DNA of 64,000 bases from Asterochloris sp. CNOR1 (taxonomy: Eukaryota; Chlorophyta; Trebouxiophyceae; Trebouxiales; Trebouxiaceae), in contig OZ017748.1 of the NCBI GenBank assembly GCA_963969365.1, forward strand, positions 4,151,001 to 4,215,000, written 5' to 3'. The notes below the pieces were generated by a model. That model was not told the origin of the DNA and made no database searches. It worked only from the letters and a program-made list of their open reading frames with translations. The position numbers were made by a program, and so were the translations under genes. Of this stretch, positions 30,701 through 40,908 are shown piece after piece. Each line of letters starts with the position of its first letter. Position 1 is the first letter of the stretch.

Positions 30701-33700
30701 GATCTGCAGCGTGCTGCAGCCCCACCACGTCCTGCAGCACCACCGGAAAGTTGGTTCCAGAGCTTGACATGCCTGATGAGCGGGACCTGGGGAGCGCAAG
30801 CTGGTCAGCACATGCGTACCCGCCGAGGCAGCCTGCCCTGACAATGCCCATTCATAGCCTTTGTCTTGAGGGGCGTGAGAGACCGTCCTGCCTCCCTGTC
30901 AAAAATCTACTCAACCTACCTCGCGGATGCTTCCTGTGGCATCAGCCTCTGCCTGCACCTTGCCCCCCAGCGCCTGCAGCTGCCCTTGCAGCCTGCCATG
31001 CAGCGGGCCAAGACCCTGCAGACACCAGGGGTGAAGTCAGACTTGGGAAGCTTTGATTTAATGTGTGGATACTGTTCAGAACCCCCCCATTGTGCAGGTC
31101 CACTCAGCAGGTCCTGCCAGGGTGCCACTGCAGCCCGTCAGGCCAGACCGTCGGCGCCCCGAGTCCAGGTCCAGAGGCCTCCGTCTTTCTTGCCGGCCGG
31201 CACTCCACAGGGCCTGCTGAGCTGCCACCCCATCCAGTCTGCCCAAGCTTTGCAGGTGCACCTGACGGGTCCTGACAGGGTGCCACTGCAGCCTGTCAGA
31301 CCAAACATGCTGGCCAGCAAGGCTCTGTCTTCTTGCTGGCCGGCCCAACATTTGCCAGCCGCCTTTGCCGCTGGAGACACACTTCCGTGTGGCACTTGTG
31401 ACCACGCTGGTCTTGCAGGCCAATTTCGGACTGCTGCTGACCTGCCACAGGGTGCCACAGTGCCTATGCTGGACAAGCTGGTCATAATGCTCATGGTGCA
31501 GGGTGCACGCTCAGCCCATGCCCATGCTGCAAACCATTTGGCGAACCCCCTCCTGGCCCCCCCACACGCATCAGCACCCTGAGATTCACACCAGACATTC
31601 CCCACTGGGCACTGTGTGCAGTGTACACCTAGCGAGGCTGAGCCCTGTCCTGCAGACCCTGGGGACACACTTCCCTCTGGCAGTTGTGACTGCGCCTGCT
31701 GTGCAGGCCAGCTCCATGCCTCTGCCGAGCTGCCACTGGGTGCCGCTGGGTGCTGCTGGGTGAACCCTAAGCCCTAGACCACTGTCTGCAGGGCCCACCT
31801 GCCGAAGCTGGGCCCTGTCTTGCAGGCGCTCGCAGCTCTTCAGCTCCTCCCACTGTGCCCGCTGCTTCAGCACCAGCTGCTGCCTGCAGGGGAGAATGCA
31901 GTACTGAGTAACATGAGCAGAGGGCTCCCCTTGTTCAGCTGGGTGCACTGAAAGCTCGACTTCGGCACTGGCTGCAGCCTGCGCCTGGAGTGAGGTTTGC
32001 AGTCATGGCATGCATCTGAGACAGGCAGAAGTGTTGAGCGGTGCTTGAGCGCCTGCAGAGCCAGTGGCGTTGCTGACTGTGCGACTGCAGTGCAGATGTG
32101 TGGATGGAAGCACATGGCCGTTAGGCACATTCTGAGAGGTACGTATGCATCCGTCTGCTTCCTGGAGAAGTGGCAGCACTGCACTCCGATGACACGGCTG
32201 CCCCCGTGGGGGTGCTGGAGCACCAGCTGCAGCCTGCAGGACATTCTGCAGCACCGTGTCTGCCTGGAGCAGGACCAGGTGAGCAGACGATTGCCGCTGT
32301 CCAGCTTGGCACCCTGAGAGCACCATCTGCAGCAGCAGCAGCACTTCCCAGGCTGACATGAGCTTCAGCAGCAGCTTTGCGCTCGAAAGATGTAGCAGCG
32401 GCCTGGTGCAGCGCCATGCAGGTGAGGCCCTGGTTTAGTTTGCAGCACAGCCAGCACTGCTGCTGCTGTGCACACATCGCGATGCCAGCTTTGCAGGTGG
32501 CGCACACAGCAAAATGGGGAGTCGGAGATGAAGGGTGACGTCAGTACCTGCTGCCCATCTGGCCGAGCAGGTCCAAGACTGTGGGGACACGCAAGTGGCA
32601 GCACAGCACTCACAATGGCACTGCGCCTTGCCTGTGGCTGCCAGAAAGAGAGTCGGCCAGCCCAGAGACTTCCAGCCTGCCGATTTTAGGACAAGCAGGC
32701 ACAGCACAAGTCGAGACGGCAATGGATGTCACGTCATCGTGCACCAGTGGGCTCACTCGATCTTCTTGAGCACGCTTTGTGCATCCGGGCTCAGGTCGTC
32801 CCACGATGTGGCGCTAGTGATGGGCTGCCCCGCCTTGGTGGTCAAGGAGGGCCCCTGCTGCTGCTGCTGCTGCTGGGGCTGCTGCTGCTGCCCAAAGGGC
32901 ACCAGCTGCCCCTGTGCCGGCTGTGCTCCAAAGGTGGACTGGTCACCAAAGGGAGACGGGGCAGCACTGCTGCTGGGCGCCCCCCAGTTGAAGCCTGCCC
33001 CTGTGGACTGTGGGGCGCTGCCTGCAGCGGGAGATGCTGAGGTGGGTGGGCATGTTGAGTCTGGCTGCTCTGGGCGAGCCTTGCGCCCAAGGTATCCTGC
33101 TTGCAAAGAAGGCGCCGCTGCAGGGCGTATCTGGTTGGAGGTGCCCTCTCCTGCCTGCATCAGGGGAACAGAGAGGCAAGCAGCAAGGCATGCCTGACAC
33201 CGTCTCCCAGCCAAGTGGAATGTGACGTGCCGACGCTGAATGGACTGCTGCTGCCTTTGCGCAGGCAACCCCATGACGCACAGCACAGCATGTCTGACTG
33301 CGGCCAGCGCAGCTCTTGGTAGGCTTGAATGTTGCTCAGTCTGCACAGACAGCCTACTGACGCTGGAGGCGCTAGCCATCATGTAAACGTTGGCAATGCG
33401 TGTGGGCAGAGCTGGGCATGACTCCGACTTTCTGCAGCACACAGTGCCAGGCAGTGCTGGACTTTCTGCACAGGTAGCCTCACCAAAGCTGAAGGTGCTG
33501 CTGCTTGCTGGGACACCGAAGGCAGTGCTGGAGGCACCTCCAAAGTTGAAGGTGCTGCTGCTTGCCGGGGCACCGAAGGCAGTGCTGGAGGCCCCCCCAA
33601 AGCTGAAGGCGCCGACGCTTGCTCCAAAAGTGGGGGCAGCGCTTCCGCCAAAGCTGAACCCTCCAGAACTTGCTCCAAACGCCGGAGTGCTGCTGCCAAA

Positions 33701-33982
33701 GATGAAGCCTGCGGAGCTGGCCGGGCCTAGTGCAGGAGTGCTGCTTGCACCAAAAGGGCTAGGGGAACTCTGCAGACAGACATCGGTATTGTCGACAGCT
33801 TGGTGCTGTCCATGTACCAAGAATGCACTGCATGGCACTGTCGATATGTGCAGCATATGGCACTGCGCCCTGCAGTGTGTGAGGGAGGCACAGGTTGGAC
33901 TCACGGCGCCAAAGCCTTGAAAGCCAGGAATTGAGGATCCAAAGCTGGAGCTGGGTGTGCTGCTACTAAACGAAAAATTCAT
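27747..33982 (-). CDS. NUP58: Nucleoporin NUP58 (FG-repeat, Nup62-complex subunit)
   Basis: Supported exons, 5' to 3': 33905-33982, 33484-33769, 32757-33150, [unresolved centre], 30651-30772, 30111-30218, 29358-29485, 28701-28788, 27747-28136. The N-terminus (MNFSFSSSTPSSSFGS) and exon 2 carry FG repeats (FGASS, FSFGG, TAFGA). Exon 3 has a poly-Gln run and then TSWDDLSPDAQSVLKKIE, matching TKWADLHPDSQKLLLQIE of Arabidopsis NUP58. The coiled-coil end reads CFMLVAAKVDALAQAL then LLERRR joined to VGDGSNPFADAERMAQ, again matching plant NUP58. The last exon is FG-rich and ends NKRGASPPGRSSRRK; vertebrate NUP58 also ends with NKRG. The protein lines the nuclear pore with NUP54 and NUP62. Between 30772 and 32757 exon choice is ambiguous; 31799-31883 is a candidate (QQLVLKQRAQWEELK). 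Confidence 0.85.
28160..28250 (-). repeat. Readable copy of the NUP58 last-exon start
   Basis: The real exon starts at 28136 (VGDGSNPFADAERMAQ). A copy begins near 28250 behind CTACAG and reads MGHGSDPFVGAERLQQ in the same frame, with about 35 of 48 bases identical by hand count. It stays open past the matched part. Confidence 0.9.
29040..29100 (-). repeat. Copy of the NUP58 exon CFMLVAAKV
   Basis: Minus-strand translation of 29045-29098 reads CRSFMLVAAEVNLLPAAL, against CRCFMLVAAKVDALAQAL in the true exon starting at 28788. The copy also follows a CTGCAG. Confidence 0.9.
29462..29614 (-). repeat. Duplicated start of the NUP58 exon EDSIRIKG
   Basis: CCCCTTGATCCTGATGCTGT followed by CCTCCTGTAGGAGGGCGACA at 29462-29505 recurs at 29562-29605 almost unchanged, with about 20 more matching bases. 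On the minus strand this is the exon start with its acceptor and upstream intron. Confidence 0.92.
30045..30140 (-). repeat. Duplicated end of a NUP58 exon
   Basis: CTCACCACATAGCCATGTAT at 30046 repeats CTCACCACGTAGCCATGTAT at 30107, which is the donor and 3' end of the exon 30111-30218 on the minus strand; similarity continues for some 45 bases. Confidence 0.88.
31080..31340. repeat. Direct repeat in the NUP58 central region
   Basis: TGCAGGT-CAC-T then GGTCCTG-CAGGGTGCCACTGCAGCC-GTCAG occurs at 31095-31145 and again at 31252-31302, about 158 bases apart. Later parts of the units (CTTGCTGGCCGGC) also match. Confidence 0.8.
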
Positions 33983-35033
33983 GCCCTGCTGGTGTTTGGC
34001 TTGTGCTAAGGCCGTCAGGAGGTGCAGTGTGCACTGATGTTCACCATGCAAGGCCCTTGCTTTCTTCGTTGACCCCAACCTTCATGCGAGAGAATCTGCA
34101 GATTCATTTCAGTGGATCCATGTGCTTTGCTGTGCTTTCGTCAGCGGCCCCGGCCATGACTTGGAACGATCTGGTCAGTACGCCCAGATCAGACATAGCT
34201 GCAGCTGCACTGGATGCTTTCCCTTTAGATGTACATGGGAGCGCGTGGGGAAATGGAAGTCCTTGGCACACTTCCAATTGTGAGAACACATGATAGGTGG
34301 ATTTACCCCCTAATGCGTCAGAACAGACTTCGTATGAGTTCAGCAGCACTGCCTGTGCAGGCATGGGACAGGCTTCAGGGACTGTGCCATTGCTGGTGGC
34401 ATCCTGCTGGGGGGAATCACAGCTGAAGGAGGCATATTTCCTCACAGGGCCTGCCCTGCAGACACAATGGTTATAGCCATCTTGCTGCAGGGAGCTAATG
34501 TGCACCACAGTTATGACTCCTGCAAAGGCCTTGCCAATCCAGCTGCTTGGTCATGTTGTCAGATTGACTTGGCCCTTGGCTGGTCTTGGGGATGACCCCG
34601 CAGACCGCATGTCAATCCGTAGGATCAGGTGAACTGTGTCCACATGCTCTGCACCTTGAGCTGTGAATGCTGACCTGGTTAGCACTGCACATGGGCGATT
34701 TCATGGATGTGCCTGTTAAATTTGGCGGAGTCAACCCCTTTTCCTGTCTGCAAATCAAGGCTGCCCCTGCGCCTGGAGTTGGACCACACTATACGGTGGT
34801 GACTGGCCTCACGCTGGTTCACTGCATGTGTGCAGCATGAAGCAAGCTGCTTGTGCATTCAGCTCATTGCGCCACATCCTGCCCATATGGATATGCAGCA
34901 CATCAGGCAGTACATGAGCAGCCTTGCCCCCAGTCCATGGTGGTGGCCGCAGCTGTGTATTGATGTTGGTTTTCTTTTCCTGACCAAATCGGCACATTCG
35001 CTACCAGCTGGTTGCTCCTTTCACACTTTCGTC
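33983..35033. other. Intergenic region NUP58-PMP3
   Basis: About 1.05 kb lies between divergent starts. It should hold both promoters and possibly a PMP3 5' UTR. No conserved coding sequence was recognised. Confidence 0.5.
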
Positions 35034-35694
35034 ATGGCCGTCACGGCAGGTTGGTATTGGCTTGCAGTGTTCCCTGCCTGCGGACAGTCACACGTGTGCT
35101 GTCAGCCCGCCCAAAAGCTGCAGGCAGCTCCTGCTGCCCACCCAGATCACTGCCCTGGCTGTGGCACCCAAATCTCAAAGCCCTGGCTGCAGGTGATATC
35201 TGCAAAATCATTCTGGCTGTGCTGCTGCCCCCACTGGGCGTGTTCGCTGAGAAGGAGAAGTGTGACAGAGATCTGCTGATCAACATCCTGCTGTGAGTAG
35301 CCCTGCACATGCCGGCTCAGCGACACAAGCTGTACTGTTTGCTGTGTGAGCTGACTGGCTGCTGATTGGTTGCCTCCTGTGCTGCAGAACTATCCTGGGC
35401 TACATTCCTGGTAAGCAAATGCGCCTCACACAGCTGCATTTACATCATCATCCCGATCAATGTCAAAGTGCAATGCACCTGTGCTTGACCTTGCTCTGTG
35501 CATGTTTGCAGGAATCATCCATGGTGAGCTGTATGGTGGCAGCCTACTTCTGGCGGGCTGGTGCCGGGCTGCATGCACCAGGCTGCTGTGCCTTGCTATG
35601 TGCACAGCCTCTCAAGCTCTTTGCTTCCCATCTGCAGACGTGCTGACCGGCTTCCTTGCTGCTTGTAGCCCTCTACATCATCCTCAAGTACTAG
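35034..35694 (+). CDS. PMP3/RCI2/LTI6 plasma-membrane proteolipid
   Basis: Five exons, 35034-35049, 35193-35292, 35388-35410, 35512-35523 and 35669-35694, join in phase to give 58 residues. After MAVTAG the sequence has two hydrophobic segments, DICKIILAVLLPPLGVF and LLINILLTILGYIPGIIHAL, separated by the polar turn AEKEKCDRD, and ends ILKY. This is the UPF0057/PMP3 signature, including the LPPLGV and GYIPGIIHA motifs. Family members are tiny membrane proteins that affect membrane potential and salt or cold tolerance. Four introns in a 58-residue protein, with one exon of 12 bases and a first coding exon of 16, are unusual. The intron-spanning model is trusted because every junction restores family sequence. 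Confidence 0.95.
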
Positions 35695-35810
35695 ATGTCA
35701 AACTGGTACAAGGCAGACCCTCTCCAACTTGCCAGATGCTTCCATGTCCAGTCAGTCCCGTCATGAACACAGCTTTGTTGCCCTTGGGGCCAGTGCTCCT
35801 GCTGTTAGAA

Positions 35811-35815
35811 TGTAA
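35811..35815 (+). terminator. TGTAA polyadenylation motif after PMP3
   Basis: TGTAA occurs 117 bases after the stop codon of the PMP3 gene, before the converging RSP9 gene. Confidence 0.4.
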
Positions 35816-35899
35816 CCAAATTTTGGTGCTCTAGATGCTGTTGCACTGATGCATTCATTGTGAGGCTTCACACTGGTAATATTCCAGGAGCTCAAGTCA

Positions 35900-38800
35900 T
35901 CAGAGCATGAAGATGAGGTCGTTGTTCTTCACTCCAGTGCCCACGTACAGTCCGCCCCAGGAGCCAGCAGCACCATTGTAGTAGAAGGTGTATCCTGGCC
36001 AGATGAGGTTGCGCAGGGTGGTTGTCCCCAGGAAGCCATCATGCTGCAGCGACCACTCCCCCCTCACGTCTGTTGCCAGTGACTTCTGATCGTCCTGCAT
36101 GGCAGGCATACCTTGCGGTTCAGCAAGCTATAGCAGCAATATAATAGATGTGGGTGCAGGAAAGATGTGGAGTGCTACAGCCTGAGTGCACTCAGCTGCA
36201 AGCTGCCCTCAGCTGCCAAAGGGAGGCGCTTGGACGTCAAAGCTTTGCTGGACTCCACCCTCAATGATGCACCCTGAACTTGCAAGGCTGGCGCCAGCGC
36301 AGCAACATGAACAGGCAGCTGCATCCCACGCAGGCGGTAGTGGACAGGCCCACCCCTGTCTGGCCTACACATAGCGCTGCTGTGGCTGCATGAAGAAAAG
36401 TGCCGCAGAGACTGAGCCTGTGTCACAGATGGGAGACCCAAGCAGCTGTGCTGTAGGGTGGGCTGGAGGCCCCAGCCCAGTGTCAGCAACATGCTCAGGC
36501 AAGGGCAGCTATAGGGCGGGTGCCATGAGCCCGTCCCGCAGGTGGCAGTCGTGTAGACGGCTGCATGGTGGGCATCAAGCGTGACATATAGACCCGCCTG
36601 CTGCATGTGCTGGGGACATGCTGCTCATGGGAGCTGCACTGGCTTTGCGCTGGTGGCTACAGCGTGAGAGCCCGCCTCAGGACAGGCGCTTTGGCAGCGG
36701 TTTGCCAGTCCGCCACCAGAGACATCTTTGGCAATATTTTTCAAACCACAAACTACCCACTTCAAGTGCACAGAACTCTCCAGCTCGTGCCCAGCCTGGC
36801 CGTGCTGTGTGAGCAGTGTCTGACTCACCTTGCAGTGCACAAAGCTCTCCAGCTTGTCGGGGTAGGACACTTGTGAGAAGGCTGCATTGGACACCAACTC
36901 CCCGCTGCTGCCCATGACAAAGCTGTCCTTGGGCACGACATTTGTGGCGGCTGCAATGCTGTCAATGATGCACCTCAAACGCTGCAGCTCTGTCACCTCG
37001 CTGCCGGGCGCAGGTGGGGCGTCCTGCAGCAGGCAGACTGCCATCCTGTCAGTCATCAGGTCACAGCAGGAAGGGGTGGTTGTGGGGGGAGGAGGCACGT
37101 CAGGCGCTGCAGCTATGTCCCCTCGCTGCCCGGATGCAGTAGGGGTATCCGGAGAGGCGGACTGCAACCAAGTCGGTTGTCAGGCAATAGTAAGCTGTGC
37201 TTGAAATGCACCTCAGGCGCTGCAGCCGTGCCACCTTGCCGCTGAGCGCAGGAGGGACACCCTGCAGTAAGTGCAGTGCCATTGGTCAGAATGCCAGGTT
37301 GAAAGACACTGGAATCGATGTGGCATATCCTCAATGCAGCTGCTGCCAGTGACAGGCATGGCGTCCTGCAACACGTGCACTGACAGGCAGTCAGCGACCT
37401 GGGTGACAGATGAGTGCGAATGTGTGCCTGTTGTACAGCTCAGGCAGCCTTGTGCTGAGCAGCCAGGCTGCCGCTGTGCAGGCACGACTGAGGCGGGCCT
37501 GGACCTGCGGCAGGGCAGCTGCCCATGCCTGGAGCCTGCAGACGCCCCTAACCCTGGCCCTGACCTTCTCTCCCCATGGAATGAGTTCAAGCCCCACAAG
37601 CTTGTGGACACTGTCTGGGCTGAGCTACAGCAGGATGCCACAGCAGGATGCATACACAATGCAACTTCTAGAATGGGCATGAGTTGCACTCCGTCAGGTA
37701 GCAGTGTTTCTGCTGCAACCTGCCCAGCAATCCTGACCCCTGCCTGCTTCCCCAGCCCTTCCTGGCACCTACCAGTCCCAGTGCCCCTGGCCACGCTCAG
37801 GGTAAGTTTTGAGAGCTCTCTGTGTCAGCTTGATGTTGACTGTGGCAGCCTTGTTGACCACAGCCTCAGGCAGGCCCCGCTGCCGCAGATGCATGCCCGC
37901 CTCTCACACATCATCACACATTGCATTTCGCGCCCATTTCCCAAGCCCAGCACCCACCGCATCTGCCACAGGCAGTGGCGCCCCTGGCTGTGCCACAGGG
38001 TATGTCTTTGAGGGCTCCCCGCTCAGCTGGGTGTTGATGGTGGCAGCCTTCTCCACCACAGCCTCTGGCAGGGCCTCCAGGTCTATCCACTTGATGCCGT
38101 CCTGGCTGTAGCAGAACCTGGCGCCATCACCTGAGCGCCCCTGAGCCACCAAGTAGTCCTGCGAGACACAGAGAGCAGCTGTGAAGGAGGTGCATGAACG
38201 TCTGTCAGCTCCCCAGGTTGCAGGTGGTCCTGCATACGGAGCAGTGCACAGCACCTGGCGATGGCTGTGCCTGGCCCCGCTGCCTGTGCACCCCTGAGCC
38301 ACCATGCAGTCCTGCACAAGCAAAGCGAGGCTGCTGCATGGACAATTGGCAGTCGAGAAAACACTGGTCTGTCTGCTCCAACCTCCAAGGTACATCCGCA
38401 CTGGGGAGACGGAGCAGCTGTGGAGGGGCTGGCTTTGCATGTATGCCTGCAACTGTATTTTTGTGGCGCAAGGTAGGCCTGAACAGGGCACAGTGCAGCC
38501 TGCTGGCTGTAGCAAACTTTGGCAGCATCGTCTGTGTGACGCTGACACGCCCGATGTGTTGCAGGACACACAGACAGCACACAGATAGGGAGGAGTGCCA
38601 GGCAGTTGTAGTGAGGCGAGCCACTGAGGAGCCTGGCGTGTGCTGCGCTGTGTGCATGACATCTGCACAGCCTGAGGCTGCCAGGCAGTGCTGCAGGGCA
38701 GTGGTGCATCTGTGGCAATGCCTGTTTGGCCTGCAGCTGCGCCCATCAGGCGGCCCTGCAGGGCCCAGAGCACAGCAGTTGTTGGTGTGACAGTCTCGCG

Positions 38801-39252
38801 CCTGCACTCCTGCAACTGCACGTCTGAGACACCTTCACGCTATGCAGCACAGCGCTGTGCTGCAGCATGCACCTCAGCTCATCAATGGCATGCTGCCAGC
38901 CAGTGTGTAGCATGGTCTCCTGAGCCCCTGAGAACTCACACTGCATCCATCCAAAGCACAAGGTGTAGCAGCATTGAGGTAGAAGACAACAATACCGCTT
39001 TGTCTTACCTTGCCACTGCGCGTGAGGAAGCGGCCCCACAGTTGCAGACCAGCAAATCCTGCCTGGGCCTGCTTGATGGGCAGCGAGTGCTCCATTGCTG
39101 CCTGCAGATATGATAGTGTTGGCATCACACTGGCACAAGAAGGCTGCAAACAAGGACAAGTCAGAGCATGTTACCTTGTGCTCTGTGGTGAAGACGGCCC
39201 CGCTGGGAGCCAACGCCTCCAGACTCAGCGTCAGGATTGGCATTGCCACCAT
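35900..39252 (-). CDS. RSP9: Flagellar radial spoke protein 9 (RSPH9 homologue)
   Basis: Exons 39175-39252, 39009-39101, 37958-38158, 36829-37023 and 35900-36094 join in phase 0. One short exon is missing between the last two, by comparison with human RSPH9. Visible product: about 252 residues (human 276). Blocks: LQLWGRFLTRSGKDYLVAQG near the N-terminus, then WIDLEALPEAVVEKA, LQRLRCIIDSIAAATNVVPK, SYPDKLESFVHC, and the C-terminus GEWSLQHDGF..LRNLIWPGYTFYY..GGLYVGTGVKNNDLIFML, which matches WSIQ..LRSLLWPGLTFYH..YVYVGTGEKNMDLPFML. It is a head component of axonemal radial spokes in motile cilia. The start at 39252 gives the family's expected length; two in-frame Met codons lie just upstream. 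Its introns hold many echoes of exons 3 and 4. Confidence 0.9.
36755..36805 (-). repeat. Copy of RSP9 exon 4 end
   Basis: On the minus strand GAGCTGGAGAGTTCTGTGCA then CTTGAAG|TGGGTAG copies the exon end AAGCTGGAGAGCTTTGTGCA, CTGCAAG|GTGAGTC about 45-55 bases downstream of it. Confidence 0.8.
37090..37380 (-). repeat. Ladder of three copies of RSP9 exon 4 start
   Basis: Exon 4 starts at 37023 (DAPPAPGSEVTELQRLRCI). Decayed starts lie at about 37165, 37268 and 37374 on the minus strand. The 37268 copy still reads [20 protein letters not shown] and follows CTGCAG; the 37374 copy starts GACGCC after TTGCAG like the exon; the 37165 copy keeps GGCAGCGAGG and CTGCAGCGCCTGA. Confidence 0.9.
37800..37885 (-). 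repeat. Copy of RSP9 exon 3 end
   Basis: Minus-strand CTGAGGCTGTGGTCAACAAG, GCTGCCACAGTCAACATCAA, GCTGAC matches the exon 3 stretch that reads PEAVVEKAATINTQLS, 75-150 bases after the exon end. Confidence 0.85.
38250..38312 (-). repeat. Copy of RSP9 exon 3 start
   Basis: Behind GTGCAG at 38312 the minus strand reads DCMVAQGCTGSGARHS, against DYLVAQGRSGDGARFC at the real exon start (38158). Confidence 0.9.
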
Positions 39253-40908
39253 GCTGAAAGCCTGCAACACAGTCATCTTCATGTCAACAGGGCACTCCTG
39301 CAACATGCTGAGGCAAAGCTAACGGGGTACTGCACCTGATGTCAATCGCGAACTGCCAAGTAAGGCCTGCAGGACTCTAAATCAAAGAAGTTTCTCTACG
39401 AGGCAAGAAGTTAGCTCTTATCTCTGTACTGGCCACCATCGACTTCAGCATCCCTGAAATCATAGCAGATGGTCGCTTTGTTACAAAATGCATGTAGCAC
39501 ATGCTGCTGTGTAGACTGCTGCTGCATGTTTTACAAACACAACCACTACTGTGCTTAGGCCACTTTGGCAATTAGCACACCCTGCAACGGCAGCAGTGGA
39601 GTTATGCTTGGCATTGTCATCGCATAGGAGTGCGTCCTCGGAGCGGGTCCCACTGGCAAGCTAGGCTCAGTCCTTGGCTGTGGGCCTCGTCTAAGACCAT
39701 TCAGTGGGCACCTCTGTGCCTGCAAGCCTGAGCCTGGTCCCTGCAGCCCAGTCTGCAGTACTGGACACTGCCAAGAGCTGTTGCAGGTGCAGGCCCAGGT
39801 CACGCTGGCAGTCTTTTGACATTCTCTGCTTGTTGCTGCTTGCTGTTTGCATGCCAGGCTGTGCTCGCTAGGTGTCTGCAGCTGTCCTTTGATGCAGGGT
39901 CCAGCGTACAGCCGCTGAGATCGCATTGTCAAGGGCTCAGGCATCTGCCAGGCACAGAGTCTGTGAGCAGGCACCACCAGCCAGGGTGTTGGCCTTCAAG
40001 CACACATGCGCACTGCACGCCATTGCCGAGACTCAGCCACCCCTAGAGGCCTGGAAGCTGGTGTTGCACAGCCTGGTAGACCATGACTTGAAGGGATTGC
40101 AGGACCCTGAGTGCTGTGCAGGTGACTGCCATCAATCTCACCAGCTGAGATGCAGCGCTGCATCTCATCGCTTATCCTGGAGAGAGCAGCAGGTGTCCTG
40201 CCACGCTGCATTGCCTGCAACCTGCTTCATGACCCTGGTCTTCCAGTAAAGTTGGCAATGTGGCAGAGCAAAGCACTCCTGCACAGTCACCCCAGTAGCC
40301 CTCAGTCACCAGTGTGGCCTGCTGGAACACTGCGGCCTGGGGCTGCACCCATTGCAGGTGGATCATTCACACTTGCACCAGCTTCCAGACCTCTGCAGGC
40401 AGCTGGCTGTTGGGCATCAGCATCCAGCATGCAGAGACGCTTGAAGCCTACAACATGGTTGCCGCTGCTTCTTTGAGATCTTGGCCTGGCAACTCCCCTG
40501 GCCCTTTTACTGCTAGCAGCTCTGCTGCTGGCTCTGCCTTGCAAGCCACAATTGTGTTATTGTGGGTCCGCTGCTCCAAGGCCACAAGCAGATTATAGAA
40601 CTGAGCACAGTTCTCTGAGGGCACCCTTTCACCAGATGTGAGACGTATGTGCTATGAGAGCAGATGTAACAACATTCAAAGACACGCATGCTGTAGCCCC
40701 ATTCATGGATAGCCAAGCTTTGAGCACTGGGTGCGTGAAGTGAAGATCCGGCATCTTCAACTTCAGGCATGAACATGCGACGGCGGACATCTGTGTTGGA
40801 GACTTGGCAGCATTATGCCAGCAGGCTACCACAGAAAGTTTGCCCAGCTGAGCAACGTCTGTGCTGGTTTTGGGCTTGTCTCCCCTATGTCAACAGGTGC
40901 ACACTTAC
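39253..40908. other. Region between RSP9 start and the coiled-coil gene
   Basis: About 1.65 kb with no recognised family. The 3' exons of the minus-strand gene at 40909-42322 probably lie here; an open minus-strand stretch at about 40450-40620 (begins ENCAQFYNLLVALEQ) is a candidate, but its splice phase could not be tied to the gene. Confidence 0.4.

Noticed and set aside
31799-32520. Alternative frames in the NUP58 centre (AAAGAEAAGTVGG against QQLVLKQRAQWEELK)
   Set aside because: Several related acceptor copies exist and both frames are open. No choice could be justified, so no central exon is asserted.
32753-34078. 441-residue minus-strand open frame read as one uninterrupted protein
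   Set aside because: It runs through introns of NUP58. The phase-matched exons (33905-33982, 33484-33769, 32757-33150) restore family sequence, while the parts between are not FG-like.
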